Below are positions 16,202-26,475 of a DNA stretch of 64,000 nucleotides, one piece after another (the first letter of the stretch is position 1; every line of letters starts with the position of its first letter). The translations under genes and the position numbers were made by a program. Origin of the DNA: Candidatus Magnetominusculus xianensis (GTDB lineage: Bacteria > Nitrospirota > Thermodesulfovibrionia > Thermodesulfovibrionales > Magnetobacteriaceae); assembly GCA_001541255.1 (NCBI GenBank), contig LNQR01000004.1:1-64000 (forward strand). The letters are read 5' to 3'. The notes under the pieces were generated by a model. The model was not told where the DNA came from. It made no database searches and saw only the letters and a list, made by a program, of their open reading frames with translations.

Positions 16202-16413
16202 CTTAATAATATAACTTACAAGCATTTGATAATCTTAAGATTTCTACAAGGGTGCCTGAAAAGGTAAGGGTGGAGTTGGCACTCGAAATATAACTACCTG
16301 TCCTCTGTATACCTATAAAAACTAATGCAAAGGAGGGCTATAGATAGATGGCGTTGCGGCAAGTGTGTTGACATGGAATAAGTGGTTTTCTAATTAAGAG
16401 AGTGTAGGCATAA
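16202..16413. other. Intergenic stretch after tRNA-Lys
   Basis: I see no gene of credible length. 'aaggaggg' at 16330-16337 is followed by a seven-codon frame (16348-16371, ending in TGA). A TTGACA at 16368-16373 has only a poorly spaced -10 candidate (TCTAAT, 16389-16394). The leader of the next gene probably begins here. Confidence 0.4.
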
Positions 16414-18033
16414 ATGGCAATAGACAGAAAAACAGTAATTATTTTATGTTTAAGCATAATAGTTTGTGCGTTTTTTTATTTGTATAAACTAGATAACAGG
16501 ATATTATGGGAGGATGAGTGCGTAACAGCTAATCTTGCAGTAAATATTCTTAAATATGGAATACCGCTGGGTTACGACGGTAAAAATCGGCTGATATTTA
16601 CTACTAATAATGACCTCAATAAAAATAATGTATGGATATTCTCACCATGGCTTAATGAATATATAACGGCTATATCATTCGCAATATTGGGAAAGAATGA
16701 GTTTTCTGCACGATTACCGTTTGCCGTGTTAGGTTTTTTATCAGTAATATTTTTAACTTACCTGGCATGGGATATTTTCAAAGACAAACAGATTGCACTA
16801 ATGACTCTATTATTGGTCATGACATCCGAAGTATTGATTCTACACTCACGGCAATGCAGATACTATGCAACTGTCACGTTTATGCAGATATTATTTATAT
16901 ATGCCTTTTACCTGTTATTACACAGAAGAAGGCGTCCCGGCATTGTCCTGATGGTTATAGCCCTTACGTGCCAGTTTTACAGCAATTATCTTTTTATCCC
17001 CGGCAACATTATATTGTTACTGTGTGCCGGATTTGCTTTCAGGAAAAAATATCATGGGATATTCCGTGATTCGATAATTACCACAGGAATAGTTTCTATA
17101 CTTGCCATTATATGGGTAATATATGCGCAATTATGGATGCAGTCAATGTATGTCAGGAGTGGTTCATATTATACATCGTTTATTTTTTATCTTCTTGAAA
17201 TCAACATGTCCATGTTTCCCCTATTAATGCTTCTGCTAATTATTTTTTTTCATACAAGTGATTATAGATTTAGCAATGGTATCTCTAAAGACATGATTTT
17301 CTTTATTCTTGGTATGATACCGCTCCAATTAGTATTTGCATTAAGTTATAGTTCAACTTTCCTGCGATACATCATCGTACTTGCTCCTGTATTCATAATA
17401 CTGCAGGCACTAATTCTTAGAAAAACTCCCGGACTTATACGATATGCTGTTCTGACCATACTTTGTTTTACAAACTTTGCCGGATATTTTGGATTACCAT
17501 TGTTTAATCCAGTCAGGGCAACAACGCCATACTTTCAAATCCAGAAGCCAAGACTTACCCTAAAAGAAATGTTTCTTGAGAGAATCACTCCATATGTCAA
17601 CCGGTCAAAGGATTTGATTGATTTTCTGAGTGAAAATACAAAACCGGGGCAAACTTTATTTCTGCCCACTGCAGGAGCCGATTTCCCTGTAATATTTTAC
17701 ACGCAATTAAAGGTTGTTAATGGGGCATATGATAATCCGATGTCGATGGAAAAGCCGGATTGGATTTTTCCCCTGAGTGTCTCCGGTATTGACGACCCTT
17801 TTCTTAAATCAAAGAAGTATAGCAATACCGACAAGTCTATTATCTCAGACACAAAGACATTTAGTATGGATATGCCGGGCTTGGCAGACTTCCTGAAGCA
17901 AAATTATGATATGGTTGAGATAGAAGTACATGATACACGGGGAATAGGAAGCGTCCCTCAGCCGGACTTATATGAATATTTTACTGCTTCAGGTAAGATG
18001 TTATTTACTGCGTACAGAAAAAAGCTGCTATGA
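16414..18033 (+). CDS. GT-C membrane glycosyltransferase (family 39-like)
   Basis: The 539-residue protein starts with a membrane helix (~7-24) followed at once by LWEDECVTANLAVNILKYG. The Asp-Glu pair in the first external loop is the hallmark of ArnT/PMT-type GT-C enzymes. FGKNEFSARLPFA-like sequence follows (here LGKNEFSARLPFAVLGFL), also typical. About ten more helices end at ~370, with a C-terminal external domain of ~150 residues. It should transfer a sugar from a polyprenyl-phosphate carrier to an unknown acceptor. It is not obviously in an operon; its neighbours are a tRNA and peptide-type ABC permeases. Confidence 0.72.
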   Translation: MAIDRKTVIILCLSIIVCAFFYLYKLDNRILWEDECVTANLAVNILKYGIPLGYDGKNRLIFTTNNDLNKNNVWIFSPWLNEYITAISFAILGKNEFSARLPFAVLGFLSVIFLTYLAWDIFKDKQIALMTLLLVMTSEVLILHSRQCRYYATVTFMQILFIYAFYLLLHRRRRPGIVLMVIALTCQFYSNYLFIPGNIILLLCAGFAFRKKYHGIFRDSIITTGIVSILAIIWVIYAQLWMQSMYVRSGSYYTSFIFYLLEINMSMFPLLMLLLIIFFHTSDYRFSNGISKDMIFFILGMIPLQLVFALSYSSTFLRYIIVLAPVFIILQALILRKTPGLIRYAVLTILCFTNFAGYFGLPLFNPVRATTPYFQIQKPRLTLKEMFLERITPYVNRSKDLIDFLSENTKPGQTLFLPTAGADFPVIFYTQLKVVNGAYDNPMSMEKPDWIFPLSVSGIDDPFLKSKKYSNTDKSIISDTKTFSMDMPGLADFLKQNYDMVEIEVHDTRGIGSVPQPDLYEYFTASGKMLFTAYRKKLL

Positions 18034-18096
18034 TGCGGCGTGGTGTACAGCCGTCAACCTTGAAACTCCTTTGCGTTTAATTGTAAACTTACCAGT

Positions 18097-19068
18097 ATGT
18101 TTACATATCTGACAAAGAAAACCCTTGAGATGCTTATCACCTTCGTGGGGATAACTGTTATAAGTTTTGCAATCATTCACCTGGCCCCCGGCAAACCCAC
18201 CGATGTTTTAACTGATCTCAATCCTAAGATTACACCGGAGGCGCGCGCTAAACTGGAGAAATACTACGGGCTTGATAAACCCGTCACCACTCAGTATGCC
18301 CTGTGGATTAAGCGGGTTGTTATGCTGGATTTTGGTGAGTCCTTCTCCAGCGACCATCGGCCTGTCTGGACTAAGATAAAAGAGCGGCTCCCTATAACTC
18401 TATACATAAATATCGCATCGCTGCTTATTATACTTGTCATTGCTATACCTGTGGGGATTTCCTCGGCTGTGCGCCGCCATTCGCTGTATGACAAGGTTAC
18501 CACTGTAGGGGTTTTTATAGGGTTTGCGATGCCGGGGTTTTGGCTTGCCCTTCTTCTTATGATGTTCTTTGGCGTACATCTTCACATCCTGCCGGTTGCC
18601 GGACTGAAGTCTGCCGGTTTTGCTGACTTTACGTTCTCTCAAAAGGTGATTGATATATTGCGGCACCTCATTCTTCCCATATTTGTTTCGGCGTTTGGCG
18701 GTGTTGCCGGGCTTTCGCGTTATATGCGGGGGTCTATGCTTGAAGTAATCAGGCAGGACTATATGACTACGGCAAGGTCAAAGGGCTTGACATCGAACAG
18801 AATTATCTATGTACATGGGCTTAGAAATGCCCTGCTTCCAATTGTTACAATACTGGGGCTTTCCATCCCAGGGCTGATTGGGGGCAGCGTAATATTTGAA
18901 CAGGTATTTTCAATCCCCGGCATGGGGCAGCTCTTTTATATGTCGGTTATGTCACGCGATTACCCGCTCGTTATGGGAATCCTGACTATCGGGGCGGTGC
19001 TGACGCTTGCGGGGAATCTGCTTGCCGACTTAGGCTATGCTGCCGTTGACCCGCGTACCAGAAGATGA
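18097..19068 (+). CDS. ABC transporter permease, DppB/OppB type
   Basis: The 323-residue permease has the BPD_transp_1 fold: N-terminal helix [20 protein letters not shown] and the conserved [13 protein letters not shown] loop. [20 protein letters not shown], the EAA loop contacting the ATPase, is at ~225-250. [16 protein letters not shown] is near the C terminus. DppB-type proteins form half of the pore for di/oligopeptides, nickel or related solutes. Only the two permeases are encoded here; the binding protein and ATPases must be elsewhere. It overlaps the next gene by 4 bases. Confidence 0.88.
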   Translation: MFTYLTKKTLEMLITFVGITVISFAIIHLAPGKPTDVLTDLNPKITPEARAKLEKYYGLDKPVTTQYALWIKRVVMLDFGESFSSDHRPVWTKIKERLPITLYINIASLLIILVIAIPVGISSAVRRHSLYDKVTTVGVFIGFAMPGFWLALLLMMFFGVHLHILPVAGLKSAGFADFTFSQKVIDILRHLILPIFVSAFGGVAGLSRYMRGSMLEVIRQDYMTTARSKGLTSNRIIYVHGLRNALLPIVTILGLSIPGLIGGSVIFEQVFSIPGMGQLFYMSVMSRDYPLVMGILTIGAVLTLAGNLLADLGYAAVDPRTRR

Positions 19069-19919
19069 CTGATATGAAAACATACGCAATCATAAGCAGA
19101 CTTAAGGCAAACAAGATGACCGTCACGGGCGGGATAATCGTCCTGTGTCTGTTTCTTGCCGCGGCACTGGCACCGCTTATCGCCCCATACGACCCTGAGG
19201 CTGTCAACAGGCACAGCGTTCTCTCAGCGCCAAGCCGCGCTCACCTGCTTGGCACTGATGACCTCGGCAGGGATGTCTTAAGCCGAATGCTCTACGGGGC
19301 AGGGATTTCCCTTTCTGTGGGGTTTGTCTCAGTCGGTATAGCAACGGCCGTTGGAATTGCTATCGGGGCAGCGGCAGGCTACTACGGCAGGGCAGTTGAT
19401 GCGGCAGTTATGAGATTTGTTGATATTATGCTGTCGATTCCTACGTTTTTTCTGATACTTGCCGTTATTGCATTTCTCGATTCCAGCATCTGGAATATCA
19501 TGGCCGTCATAGGGTTGACTTCGTGGATGGGGGTATCGCGCCTTGTGAGGGCGGAGTTTCTGTCGCTTAAAAACAGGGAATATGTCCTTGCAGCAAAGGC
19601 CTCCGGCGCCTCTGACCTGAGAATAATCCTCTTACACATGCTGCCAAACAGTCTTGCGCCTGTGATAATCTCTGCCGTCCTTGGAATTGCGGCGGCAGTA
19701 CTTGTTGAATCGGCGCTGAGTTTTCTGGGCATTGGGGTTCAGCCGCCAACGCCAAGCTGGGGCAATATACTTTCAGCCGGTAAGGACAATCTTGAGATAG
19801 CATGGTGGCTTTCAGTATTTCCCGGACTAGCAATACTTATAACCGTTATGGGATATAATTTGCTTGGCGAGGGGCTTCGGGATATTTTTGACCCGCGTCT
19901 GTGGGATGAGCGCTCCTAA
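19065..19919 (+). CDS. ABC transporter permease, DppC/OppC type
   Basis: The 284-residue partner permease has an N-terminal helix ([20 protein letters not shown]), then [20 protein letters not shown], the DppC signature. The EAA loop [20 protein letters not shown] is at ~175-195 and [17 protein letters not shown] near the end. It overlaps dppB-like by 4 bases and its own end overlaps the glnE start by 14 bases, so the three genes are translated as a coupled unit despite unrelated functions. Confidence 0.88.
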   Translation: MTDMKTYAIISRLKANKMTVTGGIIVLCLFLAAALAPLIAPYDPEAVNRHSVLSAPSRAHLLGTDDLGRDVLSRMLYGAGISLSVGFVSVGIATAVGIAIGAAAGYYGRAVDAAVMRFVDIMLSIPTFFLILAVIAFLDSSIWNIMAVIGLTSWMGVSRLVRAEFLSLKNREYVLAAKASGASDLRIILLHMLPNSLAPVIISAVLGIAAAVLVESALSFLGIGVQPPTPSWGNILSAGKDNLEIAWWLSVFPGLAILITVMGYNLLGEGLRDIFDPRLWDERS

Positions 19920-22665
19920 GAAACTAATCAAAGACTATGCTGCAGACACCCCTGACCCTGCACGCTCTGTCAATAGTCTTGATGCGTTTGCCAGGTCATG
20001 CCCGGGGCATTTTAGCGCCCTCACACACAAAGAACTCCAAGGTGCGGCCTTCCTGTTTGCCTACACGCAGTTTCTTCTGGCATATGTAATTAAGCATCCG
20101 GACGTGTTCCTTGAAATCCTGAAAAACGTGGACTCACCTATGAATAAGTCACTCTTAAGAGATGAGCTTAACGTCAGCGCCAGTGATTCCATTGGTGCAT
20201 ATCTGCGTAAGTTCAAGAAAAAATACCTGTTAAAAATAAGCCTGCGCTTTGCTGAGGGCAGGGCTGACATTAAAGAAAGCATGTCGCAACTCAGTCTGCT
20301 TGCCGATGTGATATCTGAGGCAGCCCTGAGGCATACCGTCACCGGCTTATGCGCCATATATGGCAGCCCCCAAAGCGATAAACTCTCGGTCATTGCCCTT
20401 GGGAAACTAGGCGCCTCTGAACTGAATTACAGCTCCGACATTGACCTGATGTTTGTCTATGATTGCCCTGAAGGGCAGACCACCGGTGTGGTAAGCCCAA
20501 ACGGTATGAGGATTAACCGTATTACAAACCATGAGTTTTACTGCAAGGTGGCAGAATCGATGAGTAAGCTGCTCAGTGAAAATACCGCCGAGGGGTTTGT
20601 CTATCGCGTTGATTTGCGGCTCCGGCCACAGGGAGGAAAGGGTGAGCTTGCCCTGCCCCTCAGCGGCTATGAACAGTACTATGAGTCATGGGGGCGTGAG
20701 TGGGAGCGTCTGGCGTTGATTCGTGCCCGCCTCATAGCGGGGGATGAGCGGCTTGGCAGGGATTTTCTTGATATGATTCGTCCATTTGTCTATAGAAAGT
20801 ACATCGACATACGCTCAATCGGGGAGATTAAGCAGTTAAAAAGAAAAATCGACACCACATTTAACAAACACGATATAAAAAAGGGCTACGGCGGTATCAG
20901 AGAGATAGAGTTTTTTGCACAGGCGTTGCAACTGGTCTATGGCGGGCAGGAGCCGCTCTTAAGGGAAAAAGACCTCGTCCTGGCGCTGCACAGATTAAGC
21001 CAGAAAAATCTTATAGGCTGTGACGATTTCTCTGTTTTGTCTGAACACTATCTCTACCTGCGACGGCTTGAGCAGTGTATTCAGATGGTCAACGACATCC
21101 AGACGCACACGTTGTCAACCGAACAGGGCGCCCTTGAGTCGATGGCAAAAAAGATGGGTACACCAAATTCAAAACGATTCTTGGACGGCCTTCACATCAG
21201 ACGCACCGCAGTCAACAGGATATATAACTCACTCTTTGAGCACTCAAAGGAAGAGAGGGGCGACTCCCTGCTTGATACATATAGCGAGGACACACTGACG
21301 GCAGAATTAATGGAAAGACAAGTAAAGAATCCCGGCAAGGTGCTCTATTATCTGCGAAAAATCAAAGAATCAGCGAATTCGTTTCAAACGCTGGCGATGA
21401 GGCGCCTTCAGGGGGCGATAATCCCGGAGTTTGCGGCGCAGGCACTGAACTCCTCTGACCCGGAGATGGCGCTTGGTAATCTGCAGCGATTTACAGAGAT
21501 AGTAGCCACAGCGGGCAGTGCATCGTATCTGGAGCTTTTCAGTGCCAATAGGGGGTTGATTGGGGCGCTTAACAGCGTGTTTTCAAAAAGTCCATATTTA
21601 TCGTCTATACTGATGGGCAGTATCAGGTACATAGACATGCTTGCCGGTGGAACGCCGATAAGAAAGACCCTGCGGGCAATGGCCGATGAGTCGGGGTTGG
21701 TGTTGAAATCAAAAGACTCATGTGCGGAACTCTTGTCACGGTTTAGAAAGATGGAGGAGCTGAGGCTGGGGATTTTATATCTCAACAGGCGCATCGGGAT
21801 AATAAATCTGATGAAGGGGTTGTCCAAGGTGGCCGAGGCGGTGCTGATGACAGCGTTAAGCGGTGAGCAGGGAATCTATATTGCAGCCTTCGGGAAGTTA
21901 GGCGGTCGGGAGATGACGATAAACTCTGACCTTGACATAATATTTATAGGAGAAGACGAGACATCAGTCCCGCTGTCGGCAGAGCGGGTACTTCGGCTCT
22001 TGTCGTCATACACGAAGGAGGGATATACATACAAGATTGACATGCGTCTGAGGACAGACGGCTCAAAGGGGATGCTGGTAAACTCGCTTGATGGCATACG
22101 GGACTATTACCTGAACAATGCCAGAATATGGGAGGTGCAGGCACTCTTAAAGGCAAGGCCGGTGGCGGCGCCAGTGCAGGCAAGGCGTCGGTTTATGGCT
22201 ATGGCAAAGGAAGTATTTCGAGAGCGGGGGCAGCACATAACCCCTGATGATATAATCACAATGCGCGGCAGGATAAAAAAGGAACGGCTTACAGCGGCAA
22301 ACACACCTGACATTAAACTGTCGCCCGGCGGTGTGGAGGACATTGAGTTTCTGGTGCAATATTTACAGTTGAAACACGCGCGCACACACCCAAGCGTGCT
22401 GGTACAAAACACAGCGGCGGCACTAGGCAGGCTGATAAAAAGCGGCATAATAGAAAGGCCAGATGGCAAAAAATTACTAAACGACTACCTGCTATATCGC
22501 GTAATCGAGACATTCCTGCGCCTGCGCGGGGAAAAGACCATTACAGCGGGCAGCGGCATATTTGAACTGATAGCGGCGGACTTCACAGACAAGCAATATG
22601 TCAAATCCACGCTGGAGCAGTCGATGCAGGAGACGGCGTCAATGGTGGCGCGGCTGTTGAGATAA
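19906..22665 (+). CDS. glnE: Glutamine synthetase adenylyltransferase/deadenylase
   Basis: GlnE adds and removes AMP on glutamine synthetase in response to nitrogen status, guided by PII. I start at the ATG at 19906 ([14 protein letters not shown]), inside the end of the permease gene; a longer frame lacks a plausible start signal. At 919 residues it is close to the usual ~950. Two nucleotidyltransferase domains are seen: ALGKLGASELNYSSDIDLMF (~165-185, deadenylylation) and AFGKLGGREMTINSDLDIIF (~663-683, adenylylation), each with a G-x-S/N-D-x-D site. Each is followed by a GlnD-UR-like helical domain (GYGGIREIEFFAQALQL; SPGGVEDIEFLVQYLQL). Confidence 0.93.
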   Translation: MSAPKKLIKDYAADTPDPARSVNSLDAFARSCPGHFSALTHKELQGAAFLFAYTQFLLAYVIKHPDVFLEILKNVDSPMNKSLLRDELNVSASDSIGAYLRKFKKKYLLKISLRFAEGRADIKESMSQLSLLADVISEAALRHTVTGLCAIYGSPQSDKLSVIALGKLGASELNYSSDIDLMFVYDCPEGQTTGVVSPNGMRINRITNHEFYCKVAESMSKLLSENTAEGFVYRVDLRLRPQGGKGELALPLSGYEQYYESWGREWERLALIRARLIAGDERLGRDFLDMIRPFVYRKYIDIRSIGEIKQLKRKIDTTFNKHDIKKGYGGIREIEFFAQALQLVYGGQEPLLREKDLVLALHRLSQKNLIGCDDFSVLSEHYLYLRRLEQCIQMVNDIQTHTLSTEQGALESMAKKMGTPNSKRFLDGLHIRRTAVNRIYNSLFEHSKEERGDSLLDTYSEDTLTAELMERQVKNPGKVLYYLRKIKESANSFQTLAMRRLQGAIIPEFAAQALNSSDPEMALGNLQRFTEIVATAGSASYLELFSANRGLIGALNSVFSKSPYLSSILMGSIRYIDMLAGGTPIRKTLRAMADESGLVLKSKDSCAELLSRFRKMEELRLGILYLNRRIGIINLMKGLSKVAEAVLMTALSGEQGIYIAAFGKLGGREMTINSDLDIIFIGEDETSVPLSAERVLRLLSSYTKEGYTYKIDMRLRTDGSKGMLVNSLDGIRDYYLNNARIWEVQALLKARPVAAPVQARRRFMAMAKEVFRERGQHITPDDIITMRGRIKKERLTAANTPDIKLSPGGVEDIEFLVQYLQLKHARTHPSVLVQNTAAALGRLIKSGIIERPDGKKLLNDYLLYRVIETFLRLRGEKTITAGSGIFELIAADFTDKQYVKSTLEQSMQETASMVARLLR

Positions 22666-22753
22666 GTTAGATTGAGTGCGTTAAGCGTCGGGCGCATGGA
22701 CAAATTCGCCCCTATGCAGTTCGCTCCGGGTAATGTTACAATAGCCGCGCCAC

Positions 22754-24334
22754 ATGAGAATGATAGATACCATGGACATTGCCGTATTTTGCATTACGCA
22801 AAACGGTGCTGCGTTAGCTCAGAAAATCGCCGCTGAGACTGCGGCAGACCTGTTCGTAAAGTCCGGCGTATTACCATGCGAATTAATTGATTTGAAGGGC
22901 CGCTCGAAGGTGCATACCTTTGATTCCATCTCCGCCCACACTGCCAAAGTGTTTAACCAGTACGGCGGCCTCGTATTTGTCATGTCCCTGGGGATTGTAA
23001 ACCGCCTGATAGCTCCACTAATGAAGAATAAACTCGAAGACCCTGCCGTTGTCACCCTCGATGAGGCCGGTAGATTTGCCGTTAGTACCCTCTCCGGTCA
23101 CGAAGGCGGCGCAAATGCCCTGACATATCTGATAAGCTCAATCACAGGGGCACAGCCCGTCGTCACCACGGCAACCGACTCTCTCAGGATTTATACCTGC
23201 GGGGTTGGGTGCGTTAAAGGTGCAAAAAAAGAAGCGCTCACCGCCGCCATCACAGAAGGCTGCAAAAAGGCAGGCATTACCACTGATAACCTGCGCTGCC
23301 TGGCCTCGGCATGGGTAAAGAAAGACGAACAGGGACTGCTTGACGCTGCAACTGCCCTGCATCTTTATATCAGATTCATCCCAAAGTGGATGATTGACAT
23401 GTACTATGAACGAAACACAGCCGCCGTGAAGTCTGACATGGTCTTTAAGTCCATCGGCGTATATGGGGTCTCAGAACCTGCCGCTGCCCTCTCTGGAAGC
23501 AGCTCACGGCTGGTGCTTCCTAAGACTATATTTGACGGTGTAACTGTGGCCATCGCTCGTGAGACGCTTTTCCCCGGCCCGCCTGAGATGCCAGTGACTC
23601 CAGTTGCCCATGACAATGGCAGCGCCCGTATTCTCATACTTGGCGGTACGACTGAGGGCGTCAACATGGGACATGAACTGTCACAAAATGGCATGGACTT
23701 CCTTGTCAGCTGCGTCACTGAGTATGGCTTTAATCTGTTTAAAGAGAAATTTGGCGATAAGGCGGTTTTAGAAACGTTTAATTCGCCTGACGCCCTGAAG
23801 AGATTTATTAAAAAACACGCCATCACAAAGATTATTGACTGCACTCATCCATATGCAGAGCTTATCACGCCGCTGGCGAAGTCTGTTGCAGGCGATTTAA
23901 CAATCACCTATGAGTCAAAGGTACGGGATACCGGATTTGACAACGAATTTAATTACGAAAAACTCTGCTATGTGTCATCGCTCTCTCAGGTAATTGATAA
24001 AATCCTTGCCCTCAAGGTTAAGCGCCCGCTGTTTACAACAGGCTCAAAGGAGCTTGGCTTTGTCAGGCCGCTTGCTGAGAAGGGCGGCGTAGAGGTCTTT
24101 GTACGGGTGCTGCCGTTTGAACACTCAATACAAGGCGCACTTGAGGCAGACGTAAAAGCTGCCAATATCATAGCCATGCAGGGGCCGTTTACTACACAAC
24201 TCAACGCAGCCACAATAAGGCAGTATGCTATAGACTGTCTTGTCACTAAAAAAACCGGCAAAGAGGGTGGTTTTTATGAAAAGGTGAATGCCGCCATAGA
24301 CTGCGGAGTCCACCTGATTGTGGTTGACCGATGA
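22754..24334 (+). CDS. cbiGJ: Fusion of cobalt-precorrin-5A hydrolase (CbiG) and cobalt-precorrin-6A reductase (CbiJ)
   Basis: Residues ~7-270 are CbiG, which opens the delta-lactone of cobalt-precorrin-5A: VFVMSLGIVNRLIAPLMKNK, VSTLSGHEGGANALTYLIS, TATDSLRIYTCGVGCVKGAK. Residues ~290-526 are CbiJ/CobK, which reduces precorrin-6A with NAD(P)H: ILILGGTTEGVNMGHEL, IIDCTHPYAELITPLAKSVA, FTTGSKELGFVRPL, IIAMQGPFTTQLN. The two reactions are close but not consecutive steps of the anaerobic pathway. The start could also be ATG 22772 (seven codons later); neither has a good ribosome-binding site. It overlaps cbiF by 4 bases. Confidence 0.9.
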   Translation: MRMIDTMDIAVFCITQNGAALAQKIAAETAADLFVKSGVLPCELIDLKGRSKVHTFDSISAHTAKVFNQYGGLVFVMSLGIVNRLIAPLMKNKLEDPAVVTLDEAGRFAVSTLSGHEGGANALTYLISSITGAQPVVTTATDSLRIYTCGVGCVKGAKKEALTAAITEGCKKAGITTDNLRCLASAWVKKDEQGLLDAATALHLYIRFIPKWMIDMYYERNTAAVKSDMVFKSIGVYGVSEPAAALSGSSSRLVLPKTIFDGVTVAIARETLFPGPPEMPVTPVAHDNGSARILILGGTTEGVNMGHELSQNGMDFLVSCVTEYGFNLFKEKFGDKAVLETFNSPDALKRFIKKHAITKIIDCTHPYAELITPLAKSVAGDLTITYESKVRDTGFDNEFNYEKLCYVSSLSQVIDKILALKVKRPLFTTGSKELGFVRPLAEKGGVEVFVRVLPFEHSIQGALEADVKAANIIAMQGPFTTQLNAATIRQYAIDCLVTKKTGKEGGFYEKVNAAIDCGVHLIVVDR

Positions 24335-25089
24335 CGAATAAGGTATTCTTTGTTGGGGCAGGCCCAGGTGACCCGGAGTTAATAACAATAAAAGGCAGAA
24401 GATTATTAGACAGCGCCGACGTAATAATATACGCAGGCAGCCTTGTAAATCCCGCCCTTCTCACCGGCACACAGGCAGAGATATATGACTCCGCTGGCAT
24501 GACGCTCCAGGAAATGACAGACTTAATGGCACACGGTATCAGAGAAGGCAAGACCGTGGTAAGGCTCCACACAGGGGATACATCGTTTTATAGCGCTATA
24601 TCCGAACAGATTGAAAAGCTGCGGGAAAATCACATAGACTACGAGGTCGTACCAGGGGTCTCATCTGCGGCAGCAGCGGCGGCAGCCCTCAAGATGGAGT
24701 TGACCATACCAGAGGTCAACCAAACAGTGATATTTACCCGCTTAGAGGGCAACACCCCTGTTCCCAGCTCACAAGACCTCGGCGCGATGTCACGGCATGG
24801 GGCAGTGATGGTGATATTTTTAAGTATCTCGATGATAGACAAGGTAGTAGAAAAACTCAAAGAGGGCTGCCCACCGGAGACGCCGGTCGCTGTCATAGAG
24901 CGGGTTTCATGGCCGCAGGAGAGAATCATTCGCGGGACAATTGACGATATATCAGAAAAGGTAAAGACAGCGGGTATTAAGAAAACGGCATTAATCTTAG
25001 TGGGCGAGGCGCTTAATGCGTCGGAACTTTCAACCGGCAGGCAGTCAAAACTATATGACAAGGATTTTAAACATGGTTACAGAAAATAA
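24331..25089 (+). CDS. cbiF: Cobalt-precorrin-4 C11-methyltransferase
   Basis: The 252-residue SAM-dependent methyltransferase (tetrapyrrole methylase family) begins NKVFFVGAGPGDPELITIKG, the first SAM-binding loop, then DVIIYAGSLVNPALL, VRLHTGDTSFYSAISEQI and VVPGVSSAAAAAAALK. The 'YAGSLV' variant after the second strand distinguishes CbiF/CobM from the other methylases. It overlaps both neighbours, cbiGJ by 4 bases and cbiH by 17. Confidence 0.92.
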   Translation: MTNKVFFVGAGPGDPELITIKGRRLLDSADVIIYAGSLVNPALLTGTQAEIYDSAGMTLQEMTDLMAHGIREGKTVVRLHTGDTSFYSAISEQIEKLRENHIDYEVVPGVSSAAAAAAALKMELTIPEVNQTVIFTRLEGNTPVPSSQDLGAMSRHGAVMVIFLSISMIDKVVEKLKEGCPPETPVAVIERVSWPQERIIRGTIDDISEKVKTAGIKKTALILVGEALNASELSTGRQSKLYDKDFKHGYRK

Positions 25090-25909
25090 CGCTTCACATC
25101 AAAAAAGCCGCGGCGCCATATACGTTGTAGGCATAGGGCCGGGAGCGGCTGAACATATCACGCCGCGGGCGACATCCGCAATTGCGGCCTCTACAGTGAT
25201 AGTTGGCTATTCGACATATCTGGAGTTAATCCCAGCGCTCATAAAAGATAAAACCGTCATCGGCACGGGGATGACACAAGAGGTGAAACGCTGCAGCGCC
25301 GCCTTAGAGGAGGCCGCCCGCGGGCAGGTTGTCTCTGTGATAAGCAGCGGTGACCCGGGGGTGTATGCGATGGCCGGTCTAGTACTTGAATTAATCAAGG
25401 AGCGGGCTGAGGCCGGGGTATACCCCTGGACTAATGCGGCTGCACGCCCAGTTGTTGAGATAATACCGGGTGTACCGGCGCTTGCTGCCTGCAGTGCAGC
25501 GCTTGGGGCGCCGCTCATGCACGATTTTGCCGCTATCAGTCTGTCTGACAGGCTGACGCCGTGGGAGCTGATAGAACGCCGTCTCCATGCCGCAGCAAGC
25601 TCTGATTTCGTCATCGTCATCTATAACCCAAAGAGCAAGGGCAGGCCGTCTCATATAAATACGGCAAGGGATATACTGCTGAACTATAAAAGCGGCGAGA
25701 CCCCTGTCGGTATTGTAAAAGGCGCTGCAAGGGTGGACGAGACCATAACCATAACTACTATCTCAGCAATGCTCAACTACGAAATCGACATGCAGACAAC
25801 TATTGTCATAGGCAACTCACAATCCTTCAGCTACGGCAGTTGGATAATAACCCCTCGGGGATATAGATTCGCCGCGCCTGAAAAGACTTCACAAGCGGAC
25901 AAAGACTAA
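25073..25909 (+). CDS. cbiH: Cobalt-precorrin-3B C17-methyltransferase
   Basis: This enzyme methylates C17 and contracts the corrin ring. Motifs: AIYVVGIGPGAAEHITPRAT, STVIVGYSTYLELIPALI, VVSVISSGDPGVYAMAGLVL, IIPGVPALAACSAALGAPL, VIVIYNPKSKGRP. I start at ATG 25073 (MVTENNASHQ) because the family normally begins ~20 residues before the GIGPG loop; a longer frame starts within cbiF at 25016. The product is 278 residues. A four-base gap separates it from cobU. Confidence 0.9.
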   Translation: MVTENNASHQKSRGAIYVVGIGPGAAEHITPRATSAIAASTVIVGYSTYLELIPALIKDKTVIGTGMTQEVKRCSAALEEAARGQVVSVISSGDPGVYAMAGLVLELIKERAEAGVYPWTNAAARPVVEIIPGVPALAACSAALGAPLMHDFAAISLSDRLTPWELIERRLHAAASSDFVIVIYNPKSKGRPSHINTARDILLNYKSGETPVGIVKGAARVDETITITTISAMLNYEIDMQTTIVIGNSQSFSYGSWIITPRGYRFAAPEKTSQADKD

Positions 25910-25913
25910 TCCC

Positions 25914-26462
25914 ATGAAAATAATATTCATAACCGGAGGCTCAAGAAGCGGCAAGAGTTCCTATGCGATAACTCTGTCCGAAGGACACGGCGGCAGGAAG
26001 GCATTCATAGCAACCGCAGAGCCGCTTGACGATGAGATGCACCTGCGCATAGACGCGCATAAAAGGCAGCGCCCGGACGTCTGGGAGACCTTTGAAGAAC
26101 CCGTGCACCTTGCTGAGACAATTGCCGGACTTATGACCCAGTACGAGGTGATTTTAATCGACTGCCTCACGCTCTGGCTTACTAATATTTTCATGAGAGA
26201 GCCGTTTCCCGAAAGCGGGACTATTACATCTGCAATCGATGATTTTATATCGAAAATAAAGAAACTCCAGGCCGCAGAATCAGCAGAGTTAAAAGACACA
26301 CATCTGTACCTCGTCTCAAACGAAGTCGGCATGTCAATAGTGCCGGAAAATAAACTGGCACGGGTCTTCAGGGACGCTGCCGGAGTGCTTAATCAGCAGG
26401 CGGCCGCCATCGCCGACGAGGTATACTTCGTAGTCAGCGGCCTGCCCCTAAAATTAAAATAA
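25914..26462 (+). CDS. cobU: Adenosylcobinamide kinase / adenosylcobinamide-phosphate guanylyltransferase
   Basis: The 182-residue protein has the P-loop [14 protein letters not shown] at ~5-18, then [25 protein letters not shown] cut by AEP/D and H residues used in guanylylation, then [10 protein letters not shown] and [20 protein letters not shown], all characteristic of CobU. It phosphorylates adenosylcobinamide and transfers GMP to build the nucleotide loop. Length and order are normal, 13 bases before cobT. Confidence 0.92.
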   Translation: MKIIFITGGSRSGKSSYAITLSEGHGGRKAFIATAEPLDDEMHLRIDAHKRQRPDVWETFEEPVHLAETIAGLMTQYEVILIDCLTLWLTNIFMREPFPESGTITSAIDDFISKIKKLQAAESAELKDTHLYLVSNEVGMSIVPENKLARVFRDAAGVLNQQAAAIADEVYFVVSGLPLKLK

Positions 26463-26475
26463 GGGAGGATATAAC

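Noticed and set aside
16348..16371. Seven-codon frame after 'aaggaggg', possible leader peptide
   Set aside because: It has no regulatory codon pattern or attenuator stem after it; chance cannot be excluded.
16368..16394. TTGACA with TCTAAT before the GT-C gene
   Set aside because: The 15-base spacing is too short for a good sigma70 promoter.
22680..22710. GGGCG...CGCCC stem before cbiGJ, considered as a cobalamin riboswitch part
   Set aside because: The gap is only 88 bases and no B12-box-like sequence is visible; too short for a cobalamin riboswitch.
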